The notes: generated from the sequence alone by a model not told the origin. Shown: positions 52,719 to 62,883, numbered from the stretch's first letter. The stretch is DNA of 64,000 bases from Collinsella sp. An268 (GCF_002159765.1 NZ_NFJH01000008.1:1-64000), one strand, 5' to 3'. A program made the numbers and translations.

Positions 52719-54635
52719 ATGATCTTTGCCCAGCAGCCTGCGATTCTTCTGCTCGACACCGTAGACGGGCTCGCCGCATACACCAATGCGGCCCTCGACT
52801 TGCGGCGAGACCACTTCAACCTGCAAGACCCTGTCTACGACCCCAACGAGCTTGCGGACGTCCTCGACGAGCTATGGCAAAACCTCGCCCTTGTGGATGA
52901 CTTCGTTGCAGATAATCCCATGGGCTTCAGCTCCTACGAGCTCAGCCAGGTGCGCCAGTGGAAGAAGGTGTATGTGGGCTACGCTCTCGCCTTCTGCGAC
53001 GATTGCGGGCGATTGCTCTTAAGCGTCAGCGACCGCTTGGTGGAGCCGTGCGGCATCTCGCGCGAGATGGTCGACATGCTCTCCCACCGCCCCACCTTCG
53101 AAGACCCTCTTGGGCTCAGCATCGCCCTCATTCCGTTTGCGGGTCGCATAACCTACCCTGCCGTCTTCTCAGAGCTGCCGATGGGCTGGGGTGACGGCAT
53201 GCGCAAGGCGCTTGCGGAGGAGTTGCGCCATATGGTGGAGACCCAACCGGTCATCTCGGACGCCGCGACCTTTATTGAGGAGGTGCCCCGCATGCACGCC
53301 GAAGAGGCCGAGCACGCCGCGCGCGAGGCGCTAGAGGACCTCGAGTACGAGCTCAACCCGCCCGAGCAGCCCGTCGGCACACACCGCGGCGTCCTCGCGG
53401 GGCTCGACATCAAAGAACGCGAGCGAGCCATCGACATCTATATCGACACGAAACCCTTTGATCTACTCGACGAGGAGGGAGCCGAGCCACAACTCCACAT
53501 CATCACCCTTATGGAGGAGCAGCGCGTTGCAGGCAAGCCCGACCAGCCGCTCGATCGCCTGCTCAGCCGCCTGCACATGGATCAAGTGCGGCATATCGCG
53601 CTGCAACTGCAGGTCCCACACGCACGCGACCTGAAAAAGGCAGAGCTGGTAGAAGCTGCCGTTAAGGCGCTCGCCGATCCCACGCGCGTTCACGAGGCTC
53701 TCTTTGGTCTCAACGAAATGCGGGGCCGGCAACTCAAACGGATTGTGGAGAACGGTTTCTCAATCACGCTTTCTGTAGACGAGCTCATCGACCGCACAAC
53801 GCGGCTTCTCCCCTGCCCGCCGTGGTCCTTTGCGTTCAAAACGGGCAAGAGTTACACCTTTGCTGTGCCCGTCGAGCTGCGCTCGGCGCTTGGATCTGCG
53901 CCCCTCGACGAGATTATCGCCAACGGTGAGACCGAGATGCGCATCTGCCGACTCGCCAACATGTACGCGGAGCTCCGCGGCATCGTTTCTGAGGACGAGC
54001 TTATTGACGAGGTCGCCGCGCAGGACCTTGGAACAGGCTATGCCGAGCTTTTCGCCCGACACGGCAAGCGGCGCGCCGTGGAAGCGCTGCTTAGCGTCAA
54101 CTTTGAAAGCGACCAGCTCGATTCCGATATTCTGGACGACGGCAAGACGCGCTGGCACATCTTCCACACCCTCTCCGACGACGCCGGCACCGCGCCCGAT
54201 GACCCTTGGGCAGCCCCTGCGGTCGTGGAGGCGCCTCTCCCACCCATGCTTCAAAACCTGCTCAAGGCCCGTGAGAGCAAACCGGTGCGCCACCTAGAGC
54301 CCGAGATGGCTGCCTGCAACACGCTCTACGACTGGGAGCTCACGTTGCCGGAGGTGCAGCAACTCATCGGTTTTCTCGACGCCAACGTGCCCGACGATGC
54401 CAATGACTACTTCTACGCCGACAACGTGTACGAGACCCTGGAGGAGATGTCGCGCGGAGGCTATCCGCCGAACGCCGTTTTGCAATACGTGAGCGACGAA
54501 GAGATCATTCCCGACAAAGCGAGCCTGAAGCCCTTCCTCGACATACTCATGAACTTCCTGAACGCAATGCCCAACTGGGCAAACAACGGATGGGCGTCGA
54601 ACGACATCCTGCCGAGCGACGCCCAGATGAGCTAG
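52719..54635 (+). CDS. Large soluble protein of unknown function
   Basis: A 638-residue acidic protein (MIFAQQPAILLLDTVDGLAA start) without membrane segments. The middle part IALQLQVPHARDLKKAELVE (about 300-319) resembles a SAP/Rho-N type helix pair that binds nucleic acid. The C-terminal third contains LPEVQQLIGFLDANVPDDAN and is Asn/Asp rich. No catalytic motif stands out. Two earlier starts (TTG 52701, ATG 52707) are possible; GGGAG favours 52719. It converges with the DUF3825 gene, 29 bases away. Codon use is core-like. Confidence 0.7.
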   Translation: MIFAQQPAILLLDTVDGLAAYTNAALDLRRDHFNLQDPVYDPNELADVLDELWQNLALVDDFVADNPMGFSSYELSQVRQWKKVYVGYALAFCDDCGRLLLSVSDRLVEPCGISREMVDMLSHRPTFEDPLGLSIALIPFAGRITYPAVFSELPMGWGDGMRKALAEELRHMVETQPVISDAATFIEEVPRMHAEEAEHAAREALEDLEYELNPPEQPVGTHRGVLAGLDIKERERAIDIYIDTKPFDLLDEEGAEPQLHIITLMEEQRVAGKPDQPLDRLLSRLHMDQVRHIALQLQVPHARDLKKAELVEAAVKALADPTRVHEALFGLNEMRGRQLKRIVENGFSITLSVDELIDRTTRLLPCPPWSFAFKTGKSYTFAVPVELRSALGSAPLDEIIANGETEMRICRLANMYAELRGIVSEDELIDEVAAQDLGTGYAELFARHGKRRAVEALLSVNFESDQLDSDILDDGKTRWHIFHTLSDDAGTAPDDPWAAPAVVEAPLPPMLQNLLKARESKPVRHLEPEMAACNTLYDWELTLPEVQQLIGFLDANVPDDANDYFYADNVYETLEEMSRGGYPPNAVLQYVSDEEIIPDKASLKPFLDILMNFLNAMPNWANNGWASNDILPSDAQMS

Positions 54636-54664
54636 CAGAGGCGCAAGACTCACGCAAGCTACGC

Positions 54665-56656
54665 TTACGCCAAGGTCTCGGCATCGGAAAGCTTGAGCGA
54701 GGTGTTGAGCCAGTCGCTGTCCGGCCGACAGATGAGGCGCGCGTTGTTGTAGGCCATACGCATGGTAAGGATCGTCTGACCGATGTAGGCGCCCGATTCC
54801 ATGAGCTCCACCACCAGCGCCACGTCAGGCCTATCGTCCTCTGTCAAATCAAGCGGCAGCAAAAGACTCATCGTGTTCTTGGTGGGATAGAACGCCGGCA
54901 CCGCCGTCTTGAAGTTCCAGTCCACGCGCTTCTGCGCGAGCTCGATGGCATCATCCAGCCGATTGATGAGGCGCCGCTTGATACGCGGATCATCCTCGAT
55001 GATCTCTCTGAGCTCGTCAAACGCAAGAATCCGCTCACCCGGATCCTGCGAGGTATACGCCCGCTCGATAACGGCAGGCGCCTCGGCGGAAGTCCTCATT
55101 TCTTCCAGCAGAAAATCACGTGGCAAACGGTTGATATTGTCGAGCAATATGTGGTCCACGTCACGCCTGAGCTCGCGGTCGGTATCGAACAGCAGGTCCT
55201 CTTTACGCTTGAAATACTGCGGACGGCGCGGCAGCGGATTGAAGGTGGCCACGAGCTTTTTGCCCCATTGGCGAGACCCCGCCTTGCAAAATGCCTCAAA
55301 CCGCCACTGCTCACCGAGCGACGAGGGCGAGAAGCACGCGTAAAGCGGCTCATATGTCCGATCGACGAGGCCTGTATTGAAGGCAGCAATACCCTGTTCC
55401 CTATTCTCGAGCACCTTGCCCTCAGCTTGCAGGCGATAGAACGTATAGGTGAGGTAGCTGCGCAAAATGGGGCGCGCATGCTCGTTTTGCTCATCGTCGA
55501 AACTCCAGCGCTCAGGTAAGGCGATGGTAGCAAGCGTGTCGAGCAACTCTGTCATGTTGCCAAGATATGCCCAATCGGTAAGCGCGTGGCCAGCCACGAC
55601 CCTTTGTTTGGCGAAGTCGTCCACATAGCAGACAAACCAAGGCTTGGAGCCTGACTTTTCTGGCGCGCGGTCGCGCTTCAAGGCTACTTCCACAAGTGTG
55701 GTCCCATCCGAGCGCAAGATGCTCACGGGAAAGAGCAGCTTGCCTTCATAGCTGCGGACGGTATGGGTGCTCAACGCTTCTGCCCAGTCGCGGTTGAGAA
55801 GCGCGTAAACGTCGATGGGCGCTTTGGCAGCAGAGCGGAGCTTCTCTGTCCAACGCTGCGAAACCCATACAAGGTCGGTAAAGATGCCACCCGCGCTCGC
55901 AACCTCACTCCATAAAGCCTCGGGCACGGGACCAAGCTGATAGTCCTCCGACGCGCGCATGGCCTCGAGCGCCTCGGGTCGCACAGGCGGCAATGAATCC
56001 GCGAACGTGCCCTCGGATGTAGCGCGAGTAACGGGCTCAGCCGTGGATGCGACTTCAGCAATCTGACCGCTGGCAACCGTATCGGAAGCCGCAGCCTCTG
56101 TTGGTACGTCTCCCGTAAGCGCATCCGTTGGCACGGCATGCGCCGCGCCCAGCACTGGTGACGAAACCGCCGTTGTCAAGGGGGCAGAAGGGACCGTAGC
56201 AGCATCTTGCCGTGCAACATCGCGACGCAGGCGCAGACGCTCCACCTGTGGCACATAGGAAAGGTACCACGGCAAACCGTCTGGCCGCTTGCTCTTAGCG
56301 ATGGAGACCTCAACTGCATGGCCATTGGCAAGTGGCACGTGGGTCGCAAAGCTCACGGAGCGCTCGTCGTGCAAGTAGAGAGCGTCCGCAGCAAACGCGC
56401 ACGCCCAGTCAGCCGCGATGAGCGCGAATGTATTCGATGACGTACCAAAAAGCTGCACCAAACGCTGTCGCGCCTGAGAGGGGATAAAGACAAAACTCAG
56501 AAAATCGGGTGAGAACTGCGCGCGAAACGCCTCGGATACCGGAGCGGCGCGAAACCAGTCTGCCTCGGCAGCCGCCTCGATGACGGCACGGTCCGCAGCC
56601 GTCAACAGCTCGTGCGCATCTGCTGGGGCATCCGCCGCATTATTGTCGTGTCCCAT
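54665..56656 (-). CDS. DUF3825 protein with duplicated N-terminal domain
   Basis: A 663-residue protein. The C-terminal part (about 360-655) matches DUF3825: LPERWSFDDEQNEHARPILR, SYLTYTFYRLQAEGKVLENR, AAFNTGLVDRTYEPLYACF. DUF3825 often occurs with OST-HTH/RNA-linked domains, but its role is unknown. The N-terminal part has two copies of one ~105-residue unit, at about 33-140 and 238-348. Both show (F/Y)ALI..DWA.A......(F)...V.........VEV(S/A)..K..........PW(Y/F)..YV. A Ala/Thr-rich linker separates them. GGGGAG precedes the ATG. Confidence 0.75.
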   Translation of the reverse strand: MGHDNNAADAPADAHELLTAADRAVIEAAAEADWFRAAPVSEAFRAQFSPDFLSFVFIPSQARQRLVQLFGTSSNTFALIAADWACAFAADALYLHDERSVSFATHVPLANGHAVEVSIAKSKRPDGLPWYLSYVPQVERLRLRRDVARQDAATVPSAPLTTAVSSPVLGAAHAVPTDALTGDVPTEAAASDTVASGQIAEVASTAEPVTRATSEGTFADSLPPVRPEALEAMRASEDYQLGPVPEALWSEVASAGGIFTDLVWVSQRWTEKLRSAAKAPIDVYALLNRDWAEALSTHTVRSYEGKLLFPVSILRSDGTTLVEVALKRDRAPEKSGSKPWFVCYVDDFAKQRVVAGHALTDWAYLGNMTELLDTLATIALPERWSFDDEQNEHARPILRSYLTYTFYRLQAEGKVLENREQGIAAFNTGLVDRTYEPLYACFSPSSLGEQWRFEAFCKAGSRQWGKKLVATFNPLPRRPQYFKRKEDLLFDTDRELRRDVDHILLDNINRLPRDFLLEEMRTSAEAPAVIERAYTSQDPGERILAFDELREIIEDDPRIKRRLINRLDDAIELAQKRVDWNFKTAVPAFYPTKNTMSLLLPLDLTEDDRPDVALVVELMESGAYIGQTILTMRMAYNNARLICRPDSDWLNTSLKLSDAETLA

Positions 56657-56872
56657 GTGAAGCTCCCCTCGCTCGCCCTTCCGGTATCCCCATTATGCGG
56701 GCATCGAGCGCTACGACCCACGAGGAATCGGCGAGCGCGCGACGCGTGCAACCACTGAGCGCGCTGTCCAAGAGGCTGTTCGAGCGAGAAGCGATACGAA
56801 CATGTCATACGCCGCGGAACCGCCAACAACGAGACGACGGTCATCCCGTATTGTGAGGGATCACGGTTCTCA

Positions 56873-57478
56873 CTAGCAGACGCCCTGCCCCTCGGCCGGG
56901 TCAATGAGCTCGACGGGTGTGAGATATGAGCCATCCCAATCGCACACGAGAATCGCCGCATTAGGGATGGGCTGCGGGTTGTCGAGGCGCGCGAGGTGCT
57001 CCTTGCCAGCCGCGAGCAGCGTGAACCAGAGCACGCCGCCGTGGACCGCGGCAAGCACGCGCTCGTGGCCCTCGCGACCCATAAGTTCGGCCATACACGC
57101 TGCCATGCGAGCAGCAGCCTCCTCCTCGGACTCGCCGCCAAACCGCGCGTAGAAGCCCCGCGTGCCGCGCGGCGGATTGGTGTCCTCGGTAAGCCCCTCA
57201 AAGATGCCGTAGTTCTGCTCCTTCAAACCCTTTACGCGCTCGTACGGCGTGCCCGCCAAGCCGAGCTCATCGAGCACAATCTCGAGCGTGTCGCAGGCGC
57301 GCTCGGCGGGAGATGAGTAGAAGTGGTCGAAGGTGATGCTGCGCTCGCGCAGCACTTTGCCAGCAAGGTGGGCCTGCTTGATACCCACCTCGGTGAGGGG
57401 CGAGTCGCACCAACCCTGCTTGCGGCGGAGTGCGTTGAAAAGGGTCTGACCGTGGCGGACGAGGTAGAGCTGGGACAT
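56873..57478 (-). CDS. Histidine phosphatase family protein
   Basis: A 201-residue member of the phosphoglycerate-mutase-like fold. The catalytic motif is LYLVRHGQTLFN (4-15) with His8. The later conserved parts are YSSPAERACDTLEIV (about 53-67), GFYARFGGESEEEAAARM (Glu acid site) and AAVHGGVLWFTLL (second His). The substrate is unknown; sugar or nucleotide phosphates are usual. The frame is open upstream, but AAGGAG before the ATG at 57478 sets the start. Confidence 0.92.
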   Translation of the reverse strand: MSQLYLVRHGQTLFNALRRKQGWCDSPLTEVGIKQAHLAGKVLRERSITFDHFYSSPAERACDTLEIVLDELGLAGTPYERVKGLKEQNYGIFEGLTEDTNPPRGTRGFYARFGGESEEEAAARMAACMAELMGREGHERVLAAVHGGVLWFTLLAAGKEHLARLDNPQPIPNAAILVCDWDGSYLTPVELIDPAEGQGVC

Positions 57479-57655
57479 GAGAGCTCCTTGTAGAAGAATC
57501 GAGCGGAACGACGATAGGGACGCTGTTGCAAACGGCGGGAACGTCGGCCTGCGCCGCTGACGGCAGCAAGCAGACGCCACGGGCGGCAATGGGCGGGCGG
57601 TATGCCACCACCCGCAGCTCGGCTGTCGTCCGCTTCGAGCTGCATGATACCCGTA

Positions 57656-58276
57656 TCAGGGTGTGAAGCGCCAGCGGGACCAGTGCTGCGGGCAGCCGAA
57701 GACCTCGACCGCCGCTCCTTCTGCCGTGCAATAGCTCTGGATACTCCCCTCGAGTATGAGCGAGAAGCCAGCACGGCCGAGGTAGGAATAGGTCTCGCCG
57801 TTGTCGGACATATGGACGAGCGTGACGGGGCGCCGGGCCTCGCGCGCAAGCTTGTCGAGAAAGCGGGTGAGCACCGCTGTGTCGAAGGGATTGAAGAGGT
57901 AGATGTGGGTGTAGGGCGCGAGGTCCAAATCGAGCACGCTTGCCTGCCGGACCGCGAGGTTGGGACGTGGTTCCGTCCACGCCTGCGCGATGCGGGCGAG
58001 CTCAGGATCGAGCTCGACGCCGGTCGCGAGCGCCGACGGGAAGCGCTCCTGCATATAGGCGAGCACGCGGCCGCACCCGCAGCCCACGTCGAGCAGGTGG
58101 TCACCCGAGCCCAGATGGAGAGGGGCTAGCAACTCGTCCAGCACAAAGTACGGCGTGGGCGTGGGGTCGTGAGCGCCCTCCTCGGCAAAGCGCGTCGCAT
58201 GCGGGGCGGCAAGGGACCTGCCTGCGAACGCGATGTCGCGGGCCATGTCTGCCTGAAAGAGCTCATCCCGCGTCAT
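57656..58276 (-). CDS. SAM-dependent methyltransferase
   Basis: A 206-residue class I methyltransferase. The SAM loop is [20 protein letters not shown] (about 61-80), with the acidic end of strand 2 in GVELDPELA (about 86-94), followed by [21 protein letters not shown] long frame upstream on the same strand is antisense-like and not used. The ATG overlaps the TGA of the metallophosphoesterase gene (ATGA), so the two are coupled. The substrate is unknown. Confidence 0.88.
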   Translation of the reverse strand: MTRDELFQADMARDIAFAGRSLAAPHATRFAEEGAHDPTPTPYFVLDELLAPLHLGSGDHLLDVGCGCGRVLAYMQERFPSALATGVELDPELARIAQAWTEPRPNLAVRQASVLDLDLAPYTHIYLFNPFDTAVLTRFLDKLAREARRPVTLVHMSDNGETYSYLGRAGFSLILEGSIQSYCTAEGAAVEVFGCPQHWSRWRFTP

Positions 58277-59022
58277 GCGCGCCCGCTCTCCGCCAACAAC
58301 TCGTTCACCGAGACGATATCCCGGTAGAGCGCGCGGTGGCGCGTGTCCGGCATAACGTCGGTGTGGTAGTGGCCAAAGAACCACATGCGGAAGGAGAGGC
58401 GGTCCTCGATGTCGTCGAACCACGTTGTAAGGGCGTCGGTCGTAATGCCTTCGGCGAGGGAGTCGGCGGGCAGCACCGCGGGCAGCCACCGCGTAGCGCA
58501 ACAATGCGAGATGACGAGGTCCACCTGCCAATCGGCAGCCGCGAGGTTGCGCTCGGCTTCTGCGTACTCGTCCCACGAGGGGAGCTCCTCGGGAAACCAG
58601 CTCCAGCCGGGCGTGCGCCACTCCTTGTCGTGACTATTGGCACCGCCCATAGTGAAGACGCGCCGGGTGGAACGCGCGGCTTCTGCGGGCAAATCGAAGA
58701 CCTGCCCGCGCATGAGGCGGATGATGTTGGGATACTCGGGGTAGACCTGAACCTTGCCGCCCCAACGCTCGGTCACGGGAAGATCCTCAAGATAGGAATA
58801 GCACTCGTGGTTGCCATCGACGTAGAGCGTGGTCCAGGGACGGTTGTTCAGCCAGTCCAGCCAGTAGAGCTCGTCGTTGGAACCGCTCCACGGCATCCCA
58901 AAGTCGCCCGCGATGATAACAGAGTCTTCGCGCGTGAGGAGGCGCCCCTGCGGCCAGCGGCGGTACGAGAGCTTGGCGATGTCGATACCGCCGTGAATGT
59001 CTCCGGTAACCCAGATGGCCAT
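58273..59022 (-). CDS. Calcineurin-like metallophosphoesterase
   Basis: A 249-residue cytosolic phosphoesterase. The metal-binding blocks occur in order: [10 protein letters not shown] (4-13), [12 protein letters not shown] (about 36-47), [12 protein letters not shown] (about 67-78), [11 protein letters not shown] (about 167-177) and [15 protein letters not shown] (about 217-231). GGGAGGAG precedes the ATG at 59022. It is the first gene of a coupled pair with the methyltransferase. The substrate could be a phosphodiester or a protein; it cannot be told. Confidence 0.92.
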   Translation of the reverse strand: MAIWVTGDIHGGIDIAKLSYRRWPQGRLLTREDSVIIAGDFGMPWSGSNDELYWLDWLNNRPWTTLYVDGNHECYSYLEDLPVTERWGGKVQVYPEYPNIIRLMRGQVFDLPAEAARSTRRVFTMGGANSHDKEWRTPGWSWFPEELPSWDEYAEAERNLAAADWQVDLVISHCCATRWLPAVLPADSLAEGITTDALTTWFDDIEDRLSFRMWFFGHYHTDVMPDTRHRALYRDIVSVNELLAESGRA

Positions 59023-59289
59023 ACGCTCCTCCCCTTCTACGGTCCCTGCGCACTGCGCGCTCCGTGTGCCTCTGCATGCGAGACCCGGGACGCACGCCGC
59101 TTGCGGTGCGCACCATTCTACCTGCATACGGTACCTGCACGCGGCAGACGTCGAAAAACCGTTGGGAACGCCGGGGCAACCGTTGCCGGGTTCGCACTTG
59201 ACAGGTCGTTACTCTGCCCGGTGCAATCAAGGTATAGTTTTGCGCTCGGCGCGCATAATCCGCCGGGCGCCACGGCGGAGGGAGGCCGC

Positions 59290-60015
59290 ATGCGCTACGT
59301 TTGCTCCATCTGCGGATACGTCTACGACGAGGAGGTGGAGGGAACGCCCTTCTCGGAGCTTCCCGACACGTGGACCTGCCCCCTTTGCGGCGCCGCCAAG
59401 AGCGCCTTTGAGCCTGAACGCGCGACGGCCGACACGGCGCCCTCGAATGCGCGTGCCGCTGCAGCCGAGACCTCGGCCACCGACACGCCACCTGCCCCTG
59501 CGGCAGCAGCCACTGCGTCTGCGAGCGCGTCCCTCGACCACGACCTCACCGAACTGCCCGCCGGCGTGCTCGCTGCCATCTGCTCCAACCTCGCTCGCGG
59601 CTGCGAGAAGCAGTACCTCGCCGAGGAGTCCGCGCTCTTTGGCGAGTTCGCGACGTACTTTACCGCGCGCGCGGCGGCCGAGCCGGGCACCGATGACGCC
59701 CGAGCCATCAGCGAACTTGCCGACCGCTTCCAGCGCGACCTCGACGCCGGTTATCCGGCGCTCCGCTCCGCTGCCGAGGGTGCGGCCGATCGCGGGACAC
59801 TCCGCATCTGCACGTGGGGCGAGAAGGTGACACGCACCCTGGCCTCGCTTGCCGAGCGGTACCGGCGCGAGGGGCCCGCAATGCTCGACGGCGCCCGCAT
59901 CTGGGTCTGCTCGGTATGCGGCTTCACGTTTGTGGGCGAGCGCCCGCCCGCGCTCTGCCCCGTCTGCAAGGTGCCCGATTGGAAGTTTGACGAGATCCGC
60001 GGGAGGGCCGCATGA
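59290..60015 (+). CDS. Double-rubredoxin protein with a central helical domain
   Basis: A 241-residue electron-transfer protein. The N-terminal rubredoxin has Cys5, Cys8, Cys30 and Cys33 ([16 protein letters not shown], then [11 protein letters not shown]). After an Ala-rich linker (about 45-85) comes a helical domain with [21 protein letters not shown] second zinc/iron-ribbon closes the protein with Cys207, Cys210, Cys223 and Cys226 ([21 protein letters not shown]). The helical part resembles a short rubrerythrin-like bundle, but the Glu ligands are not clear. GGCGGAGGGAGG precedes the ATG. The next gene overlaps. Confidence 0.8.
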   Translation: MRYVCSICGYVYDEEVEGTPFSELPDTWTCPLCGAAKSAFEPERATADTAPSNARAAAAETSATDTPPAPAAAATASASASLDHDLTELPAGVLAAICSNLARGCEKQYLAEESALFGEFATYFTARAAAEPGTDDARAISELADRFQRDLDAGYPALRSAAEGAADRGTLRICTWGEKVTRTLASLAERYRREGPAMLDGARIWVCSVCGFTFVGERPPALCPVCKVPDWKFDEIRGRAA

Positions 60016-60722
60016 TGGCAGCCGAGAAGACCCACATTGCCGTAAGAAACCTGCGCCTTTGCACCAAGGACTGCCTCTGCCTCTACGTTTGTCCCACCGG
60101 CGCAAGCGACACCGAGAACAGCATCATCGACCCCGATAAGTGCATCGGCTGCGGCGAGTGCGCGGCCGCCTGCCCGAGCGGCGCGATCTCAATGGTGCCC
60201 CTCTCCTACCCGCCCCAGCAGGTAAAAAGCGAGACGGTGCTTGCACCCGCGCTCGCCATGGCGCACGAAAAGACGCGCACCGAGCAGCTCGCCCGCGCGC
60301 TTGCCGCCTCCGCTGAGGACGAGGGGACGGGCAGGCTCGGCGCCGCCTTCGCCCGGGCCACACGTCTTGTTGCCGAGGACCTTCTGCGCGAGAGCGGCTA
60401 CATGCTGCCGCAGAGCAAAAACACCCACGACCTCTTGCGTGCGCTCGTGACGGCCCCGCCCTCGGAGGACTTCCCCGCGGCTGCCGCCGAGCGCCTGCTC
60501 GAACTCATCCCCGAGAACGACGCAGCCGAGGACGCGGCCGTAGACGCGACCGCGAATGCCGTAGAGGACACGGCAACGGACGCTGCCGCAGGCGCCCCGC
60601 CCGCAACGTGCACTTACCGCTGCCTCATGTGCGGCGCCGTCTTTGACGTGCCCGAGGGCGAGACGCCCGTCTGCCCGGCCTGTGGCGCGGGCGAGGACTA
60701 CCTCGAGCTCATTGTCGGGTAG
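60012..60722 (+). CDS. Ferredoxin-rubredoxin fusion protein
   Basis: A 236-residue protein. The N-terminus carries two 4Fe-4S motifs, [15 protein letters not shown] (Cys17, 21, 23, 27; unusual spacing) and [14 protein letters not shown] (Cys44, 47, 50, 54). A helical Ala/Asp-rich middle follows. The C-terminus is a rubredoxin-like ribbon, [15 protein letters not shown] and [10 protein letters not shown]. It overlaps the double-rubredoxin gene by four bases (ATGA). The pair would pass electrons, perhaps to detoxify oxygen or peroxide. That role is inference. Confidence 0.82.
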   Translation: MMAAEKTHIAVRNLRLCTKDCLCLYVCPTGASDTENSIIDPDKCIGCGECAAACPSGAISMVPLSYPPQQVKSETVLAPALAMAHEKTRTEQLARALAASAEDEGTGRLGAAFARATRLVAEDLLRESGYMLPQSKNTHDLLRALVTAPPSEDFPAAAAERLLELIPENDAAEDAAVDATANAVEDTATDAAAGAPPATCTYRCLMCGAVFDVPEGETPVCPACGAGEDYLELIVG

Positions 60723-60733
60723 CGCAGCGCTCT

Positions 60734-61483
60734 CTACGACCGCCCCCGGCGACGCCGGTCCTCGTCAATACCCGCGCGCCACGCGCCCGACGCCATCGAC
60801 GCGCCCGCGCGCACCGTCGCGGTTGCGATGCTCGCTGCCTCGTACAGCGCCCCGGTGCCGATGTCGTCGGCAATGTACTCGACCGCCATATCGGGGTCGA
60901 GCCCCAAGCTCTCCGCCTCACGCTCCACGTCGATGTTCGCACCGATGAACAGGAACTCCCAGCCCATCTTCCGATGCTTGCGGATGAGGCTTCTCACCTG
61001 GCGGCGCCCGAAGCGGCGGCTCGCGTTCTCCATGCCGTCCGTCGTGATGACGAAGAGCACGCGGTCCGCCTCGTAGCCCTTCGGCTGCACACGCTGGACG
61101 AGGTCGATGTGCTCGATGGCGGCGCCCACCGCATCGAGCAGCGCCGTGCAGCCCCGGCAGCGGTACGTGCGCCGCGTGAGGCGCGGGACCTTCTCGATGG
61201 GCACGCGGTCGAGCACGACCTCCGACCGGTCGTTAAACTGGACGAGCGACACGAACGCCTCGCCCGGCTCTGCGCGGTTCTCATCGATGAGCGCGTTGAA
61301 CCCGCCGATGGTGTCACTCTCAAGCCCGGCCATAGAGCCGCTCGCATCGAGGATAAAGACGAGCTCGGCGCGTACGCCCCTGCCGCCCTTACCAGCCGCG
61401 CTGCTACTCCCACTGCGGCTGTCCACGCCATCGCGGTTGTTCTGCTTTTTGCGAGTCGTTCTCTCGATATCTTTCTTGCCCAT
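60734..61483 (-). CDS. von Willebrand factor A domain protein
   Basis: A 249-residue protein. After a basic, disordered N-terminus (about 1-36) the VWA domain begins LVFILDASGSMAGLESDTIG. The MIDAS residues are D46-x-S-x-S50, a Thr in RGCTALLDAVG, and the Asp in TTDGMENAS. It is followed by WEFLFIGANIDVEREAESLG and a basic tail. No secretion signal is present. Such proteins often act with AAA ATPases or in stress responses, but none is adjacent. AAGGAGGG precedes the ATG. Confidence 0.88.
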   Translation of the reverse strand: MGKKDIERTTRKKQNNRDGVDSRSGSSSAAGKGGRGVRAELVFILDASGSMAGLESDTIGGFNALIDENRAEPGEAFVSLVQFNDRSEVVLDRVPIEKVPRLTRRTYRCRGCTALLDAVGAAIEHIDLVQRVQPKGYEADRVLFVITTDGMENASRRFGRRQVRSLIRKHRKMGWEFLFIGANIDVEREAESLGLDPDMAVEYIADDIGTGALYEAASIATATVRAGASMASGAWRAGIDEDRRRRGRS

Positions 61484-61649
61484 GGTGCCCTCCTTGCTGT
61501 TGGGAACTGACACCTATGAGGCTACGCGGCGGCGTGCAGGGGCAGGTAAACTGCCAGGGGACATCTGAGACGCTACGCGCGGGCGCCTGGGACGAAGCTA
61601 GAGAGCGACCTTGCGCCCGAGCGGCGACACCGCCGGCGCTCAGGTCGCC

Positions 61650-62711
61650 CTACAGCGAGCCCACGAGCGGTTGGTCGTAGGCAAAGAGCATTTCGTTCAG
61701 GCGAAATACGTCGTAGATGCCGCGCTCGATAAAGAAGCGGACGATGACATCGAACTTGCTCGCACGCGAGAGCGTGAGCCCCGCGCGGCCCAGCAGGTCC
61801 TGCGTCTCGCGCAGGTTGAGCTCAAGGGCAAAAGCGAGCGCCACCGCGGTGGGCTTGGTGGGCCGATACGCTGCGTTGCCACGGATCTTCGCAAAGAGCT
61901 GGCGGCTCAGGTTCGCGCGGTGGTAGACCTCGGCATCGGTCATACCGCGCGCGTCGATAAGCGCAAGAAGCGTCTCCGAGAACGACGCGTCAAGATGCGC
62001 GAGCGCCTCGTCGAGGGCACCCTTGTCTGAGGACGGCACGGCCAAGGGCTGAGGGGCACAGAGAGATCCCGCGCCATAAGACCGCGCGGATCCAGGTGCA
62101 CCGGATGAGGAGCCGTCCTCCGCCCACGCACTTTCCCGCTCCAACTCGGCCGCTCGCGAACGGGCCCGCAGGTGGTGCTCGGCATAGGCGTCGTCGATGT
62201 ACTCCGCGATTTCAGTCGCGAGCGCGCTCCCTTCGCGCACAACGGCGCGGTCAAACACCACAAGTGTTGCCGCCACCTCGTCGTGCGCGGCCAAAAACGC
62301 CGCCGTCTCCTCGCGCGCGACCGCAAGCGCTTGGGCCACGGGATAGCCGTAGATGCCGGCGGATATGAGCGGGAAGGCGACCGAGCGCGCGCCGAGTTCC
62401 ACCACGCGGGCAAACACCGCACGGTAGCAGCGGCGCAGAGCCTCCTCCTCGCCATGGGTGCCACCGCGCCAGATGGGCCCGACGGCATGGATGCACCAGC
62501 GCGCCGGCAGGCGGAAGGCCGGCGTCACCACGGCGTCGCCTGTGTCGCAATGGCCGATAGCCTCGCAAGCGCGCGCCATGTCCGCATAGCCCGCGGCCTC
62601 AAACAACGCACCGCAAACCCCGCCGCCGGGGGCAAGGCGGGTGTTGGCAGCGTTTACCACCGCGTCAGCTGCTACACGGGCAATGTCGTTACGGACGATG
62701 GAAAGGGGCAT
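61650..62711 (-). CDS. Macro-domain protein with C-terminal helical domain
   Basis: A 353-residue protein. The macro domain (about 1-165) shows IVRNDIARVAADAVVNAANT (5-24), GGGVCGALFEAAG, GDAVVTPAFRLP, and ISAGIYGYPVAQAL (phosphate loop). It binds ADP-ribose and may remove it from proteins. The C-terminal domain (about 225-353) has ARGMTDAEVYHRANLSRQLF and FALELNLRETQDLLGRAGLT, a helical, HTH-like unit that is common with this macro type in gut Firmicutes. TAAGGAGG precedes the ATG at 62711. Confidence 0.88.
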   Translation of the reverse strand: MPLSIVRNDIARVAADAVVNAANTRLAPGGGVCGALFEAAGYADMARACEAIGHCDTGDAVVTPAFRLPARWCIHAVGPIWRGGTHGEEEALRRCYRAVFARVVELGARSVAFPLISAGIYGYPVAQALAVAREETAAFLAAHDEVAATLVVFDRAVVREGSALATEIAEYIDDAYAEHHLRARSRAAELERESAWAEDGSSSGAPGSARSYGAGSLCAPQPLAVPSSDKGALDEALAHLDASFSETLLALIDARGMTDAEVYHRANLSRQLFAKIRGNAAYRPTKPTAVALAFALELNLRETQDLLGRAGLTLSRASKFDVIVRFFIERGIYDVFRLNEMLFAYDQPLVGSL

Positions 62712-62736
62712 GGCAACCTCCTTAAACCTTGTAGGG

Positions 62737-62742
62737 ATTATA
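62737..62742 (-). promoter_or_regulatory. -10 box of the macro-domain gene
   Basis: TATAAT on the minus strand, 26 bases before the ATG at 62711, just before an AAGGAGG site. The -35 box is not clear. Confidence 0.5.
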
Positions 62743-62792
62743 TCTATATGATTCCGCACGCATCACGACGCAATCGTGGTAAATTCCATAGT

Positions 62793-62815
62793 GATGTAAC
62801 CTATTTGGTTACATC
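62793..62815 (+). promoter_or_regulatory. Operator-like inverted repeat before higBA
   Basis: GATGTAACC and GGTTACATC are perfect 9-base arms around TATTT. The repeat lies 69 bases before the toxin start. A weaker dyad, CACGA and TCGTG, lies just upstream. HigA-type antitoxins repress their own operon through such sites. Confidence 0.7.
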
Positions 62816-62883
62816 GAGATAATCATTCTGGCCTTAGGAGGGACTGCTGGAGGGCCTGACGAACTATTGGGGGCGGTGCATCG

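Noticed and set aside
57940-59289. N-terminal extension of the rubredoxin gene
   Set aside because: The open frame runs antisense to two conserved genes; the strong ribosome site and CxxC start fix the start at 59290.
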